Below, piece after piece: positions 61,961 to 64,000 of a stretch of 64,000 nucleotides of DNA. The position numbers and the translations under genes were made by a program. Below the pieces are notes generated by a model. The model made no database searches. It was given only the letters and a program-made list of their open reading frames with translations, and was not told the origin of the DNA. The first letter of the stretch is position 1. The number at the start of each line of letters is the position of its first letter. The stretch comes from Rhodospirillales bacterium (lineage in GTDB: Bacteria; Pseudomonadota; Alphaproteobacteria; Micavibrionales; Micavibrionaceae): assembly GCA_020638285.1 (NCBI GenBank), contig JACKIV010000001.1, forward strand, positions 248,001-312,000, written 5' to 3'.

Positions 61961-62401
61961 TTATGGAGTCCTTTCAGGAGGGGGGGCTGCGTTTTCGTTC
62001 TTTTTTCTTTTTCGTCTCTCTCTTTCCCGAACCCAGGCGGCTGCGCCCAGTAAAGACAGGGCGCAGCCGCCCAGAAACGGCCCCCATCCAAAAGCAACCA
62101 GCGTCCAGTTTCCAGAGGAAAACCCGGCCCAGAGCGGAACCAGAAAGGAAATCATGGGGAAAAACAGAATCGTAACGAATGCCGACAGGTCATAACGGGA
62201 AAACGTCATGAGGAATAGAGAGGGTAAATGGTGCCAGAAGGACAAAAGGCTTGAGGTGTCAGGGTGATACCAGTTCACCAGACGCACGCCATTGATATAT
62301 TCCTCAAGGAAAAAAACGCACAGGACATAGGTTCCGATCAGGCCGTAAAGCATCCCGATCAGCCCAACGAGGAACAAGGCAACGCCTAGAAATATTCTCA
62401 T
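61961..62401 (-). CDS. Unknown small integral membrane protein, 146 aa
   Basis: The ATG at 62401 has GGGAG upstream and starts a hydrophobic helix (FLGVALFLVGLIGMLYGLIGTYVLCVFF). Further hydrophobic stretches lie at about residues 55-70, 75-92 and 96-122, then a short basic tail (RERERRKRKKNE). No domain recognised. It is oriented toward the cold-shock terminator and precedes rho on the same strand. Confidence 0.65.
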   Translation of the reverse strand: MRIFLGVALFLVGLIGMLYGLIGTYVLCVFFLEEYINGVRLVNWYHPDTSSLLSFWHHLPSLFLMTFSRYDLSAFVTILFFPMISFLVPLWAGFSSGNWTLVAFGWGPFLGGCALSLLGAAAWVRERERRKRKKNENAAPPPERTP

Positions 62402-62530
62402 CGTCGCTCCCTTGCTCTCCAGTCTAGCAGAGTTCGGGGCGCTTGGAAAATGGAGGGGCAATCGCCCATTAAACTCCGATTGAGGCTTTCTGCTTTGCGC
62501 GCAGACGTGTTGTCGGAATACGGGTCGAAT

Positions 62531-63787
62531 TTATTGATTCATGGCCCGGAAAAAATCGTCGTTGCACTTGGAATCCTTCATCTTGTCGAGCAGGAATTCC
62601 ACGGCGTCGACGGTGCCCATGGGGTTGAGAATGCGGCGCAAAACCCACATTTTTTGTAAGGATTCGCGATCAACCAGAAGCTCTTCCTTCCGCGTGCCGG
62701 ATTTCTGGATGTCGATGGCCGGGAAGACGCGCTTGTCGGCGATTTTGCGCTCCAGCACGATTTCCGAGTTTCCGGTTCCCTTGAACTCCTCAAAAATGAC
62801 CTCGTCCATCCGGCTGCCCGTGTCGATCAGGGCCGTGGCGATGATGGTCAGGCTTCCGCCCTGTTCGATGTTCCGGGCCGCCCCGAAGAAGCGTTTCGGG
62901 CGCTGAAGCGCGTTGGCGTCCACCCCTCCGGTCAGGACTTTTCCAGAAGATGGGACAACCGTGTTATAGGCCCGCGCCAGACGCGTGATGGAATCGAGCA
63001 AAATCACCACATCGCGCTTGTGTTCGACAAGGCGCTTGGCCTTTTCCAGAACCATTTCGGCGACCTGAACATGCCGCGCGGCAGGCTCGTCGAACGTCGA
63101 GGAAATAACCTCGCCGCGCACGGACCGGGCCATATCGGTGACCTCTTCGGGCCGCTCGTCGATCAGCAGGACGATGAGGTAGGCCTCTGGATGGTTGGCC
63201 GCGATAGAGTGCGCGATTTCCTGTAACATGACCGTTTTCCCGGTCCGGGGCGGGGCGACAATAAGGCCCCGCTGGCCGAATCCAAGCGGAGAAACCAGCT
63301 CAATCACGCGCTGGAGATAACCCTTTTTCGTGGGATCGTCGAGTTCGAGCTTGATTTTGCGGTCCGGATACAGAGGCGTAAGATTATCAAAATTGATGCG
63401 GTGGCGGATTTTCTCCGGAGCCTCGCCGTTGATCGTGTCCACCTGAAGCAGGGCGAAATACCGCTCGGAATCCTTGGGCGCACGGATACGACCTTCAATG
63501 ATGTCTCCGGTTCGCAGGCCAAAACGCCGAACCTGGGATGGCGATACGTAAATATCATCCGGGCCGGGCAGATAATTTTCTTCCGGAGAGCGCAGGAACC
63601 CGAACCCGTCCTGAAGGACCTCCAGAACCCCGACTCCTGCGATGGGAACATTATGTTCGGCCAGTCGTTTCAGGACGGCGAACATGATGTCCTGCTTGCG
63701 CATGGCGCCGCAATTTTCAATCTCAAGCTCCTCGGCAAAAGCGAGCAGCTCCGCCGGTGACCGGACTTTTAATTCCTGGAGGTTCAT
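62531..63787 (-). CDS. rho: Transcription termination factor Rho
   Basis: Rho is the hexameric RNA helicase that ends transcription. The 418-residue protein has the N-terminal helical and cold-shock-like RNA-binding domain (about 45-120, GFGFLRSPEENYLPGPDDIYVSPSQ) and the ATPase core with Walker A APPRTGKT. LIDERPEEVTD, LLDSITRLARAYN and the Q-loop/R-loop region follow, ending normally. The ORF start at 63787 is canonical (MNLQELKVRSPAELL). Its likely partner nusG is at 9.5 kb. Bases 63788-64000 hold only its upstream leader, with no gene seen. Confidence 0.97.
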   Translation of the reverse strand: MNLQELKVRSPAELLAFAEELEIENCGAMRKQDIMFAVLKRLAEHNVPIAGVGVLEVLQDGFGFLRSPEENYLPGPDDIYVSPSQVRRFGLRTGDIIEGRIRAPKDSERYFALLQVDTINGEAPEKIRHRINFDNLTPLYPDRKIKLELDDPTKKGYLQRVIELVSPLGFGQRGLIVAPPRTGKTVMLQEIAHSIAANHPEAYLIVLLIDERPEEVTDMARSVRGEVISSTFDEPAARHVQVAEMVLEKAKRLVEHKRDVVILLDSITRLARAYNTVVPSSGKVLTGGVDANALQRPKRFFGAARNIEQGGSLTIIATALIDTGSRMDEVIFEEFKGTGNSEIVLERKIADKRVFPAIDIQKSGTRKEELLVDRESLQKMWVLRRILNPMGTVDAVEFLLDKMKDSKCNDDFFRAMNQ

Positions 63788-64000
63788 GAAAGGCTCTTTA
63801 TCATCAGGGGGATATGGGACAATGGAAGCAGTCCGCTTTCGGGTTTTTCAGAAAAAATTTTCGTGTCTCGTCTGACTAAGGGGGTTTTTGCCTCGCTATG
63901 TCTTCCTGCGGCGCGGGGGAAGACGGCGCAAAAATGGCGCTCCCCTGACCGGTCCGAAGACCTTCCGATCTGCAACGCTTTCCGTAGATTGTTTCGGGAA

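Overview
The window reads as chromosomal DNA of an alphaproteobacterium. Signs are an atpH-A-G-D-C cluster without atpB/E/F beside it, the rpmH-rnpA-yidD-yidC order, a separate PurS subunit, a CheZ/CheY pair with an alphaproteobacterial flavour, a K+-independent H+-pyrophosphatase, and a leucine attenuator whose leader peptide appears to start at the transcript 5' end. The species cannot be named from the sequence. Base composition is moderately GC-rich; the island at 20.9-32.6 kb is less so in its spacers.

Layout. 1-3199 (minus) is the N-terminal part of a very large repetitive secreted or surface protein. 3.4-9 kb carries leuA with an attenuator-like leader, two overlapping unknown genes and adhE. 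9.2-12.4 kb has secE-nusG (not followed by the usual ribosomal protein genes), small unknown ORFs and ettA. 12.6-20.7 kb has a PfkB-type kinase, a TetR regulator translationally coupled to a cation/proton antiporter, cysS, folE and hppA.

20.8-32.6 kb is an integrated island. A tyrosine integrase sits directly downstream of tRNA-Asp, and an imperfect copy of the tRNA 3' end marks the far boundary at about 32585-32606. Inside are an unknown 475-residue protein, two small helix-turn-helix proteins preceded by a large nested RNA/DNA hairpin, a wrecked second integrase, and a type I restriction-modification locus. In that locus hsdR is intact, hsdM carries one N-terminal frameshift and hsdS is heavily decayed.

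32.6-46.8 kb is core genome again: folB, cheZ/cheY, a HAD hydrolase, der, a small unknown gene behind Fur-like boxes, a hybrid histidine kinase, prs, rplY, pth, purS, thrC and the yidC-yidD-rnpA-rpmH cluster. 46.8-53.1 kb has a single-domain ClpA-like AAA+ protein, another HAD hydrolase, tRNA-Pro, asd with a lipoprotein gene, lemA, an M48 protease and a nitrilase-family hydrolase. 53.2-60.4 kb is the F1-ATPase cluster, unusual in being interrupted by two unknown genes and by a repeat-filled spacer before atpC, with a third unknown gene overlapping the end of atpC. 60.4-64 kb has a family 9 glycosyltransferase, a cold-shock protein, a small membrane protein and rho.

A ~165 bp repeat occurs twice in opposite orientation (12.6 kb and 59.1 kb). 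A GC-rich hairpin type with a CCCTCTCC/GGAGAGGG core recurs at several gene ends. No rRNA genes, CRISPR arrays or complete insertion sequences were seen.
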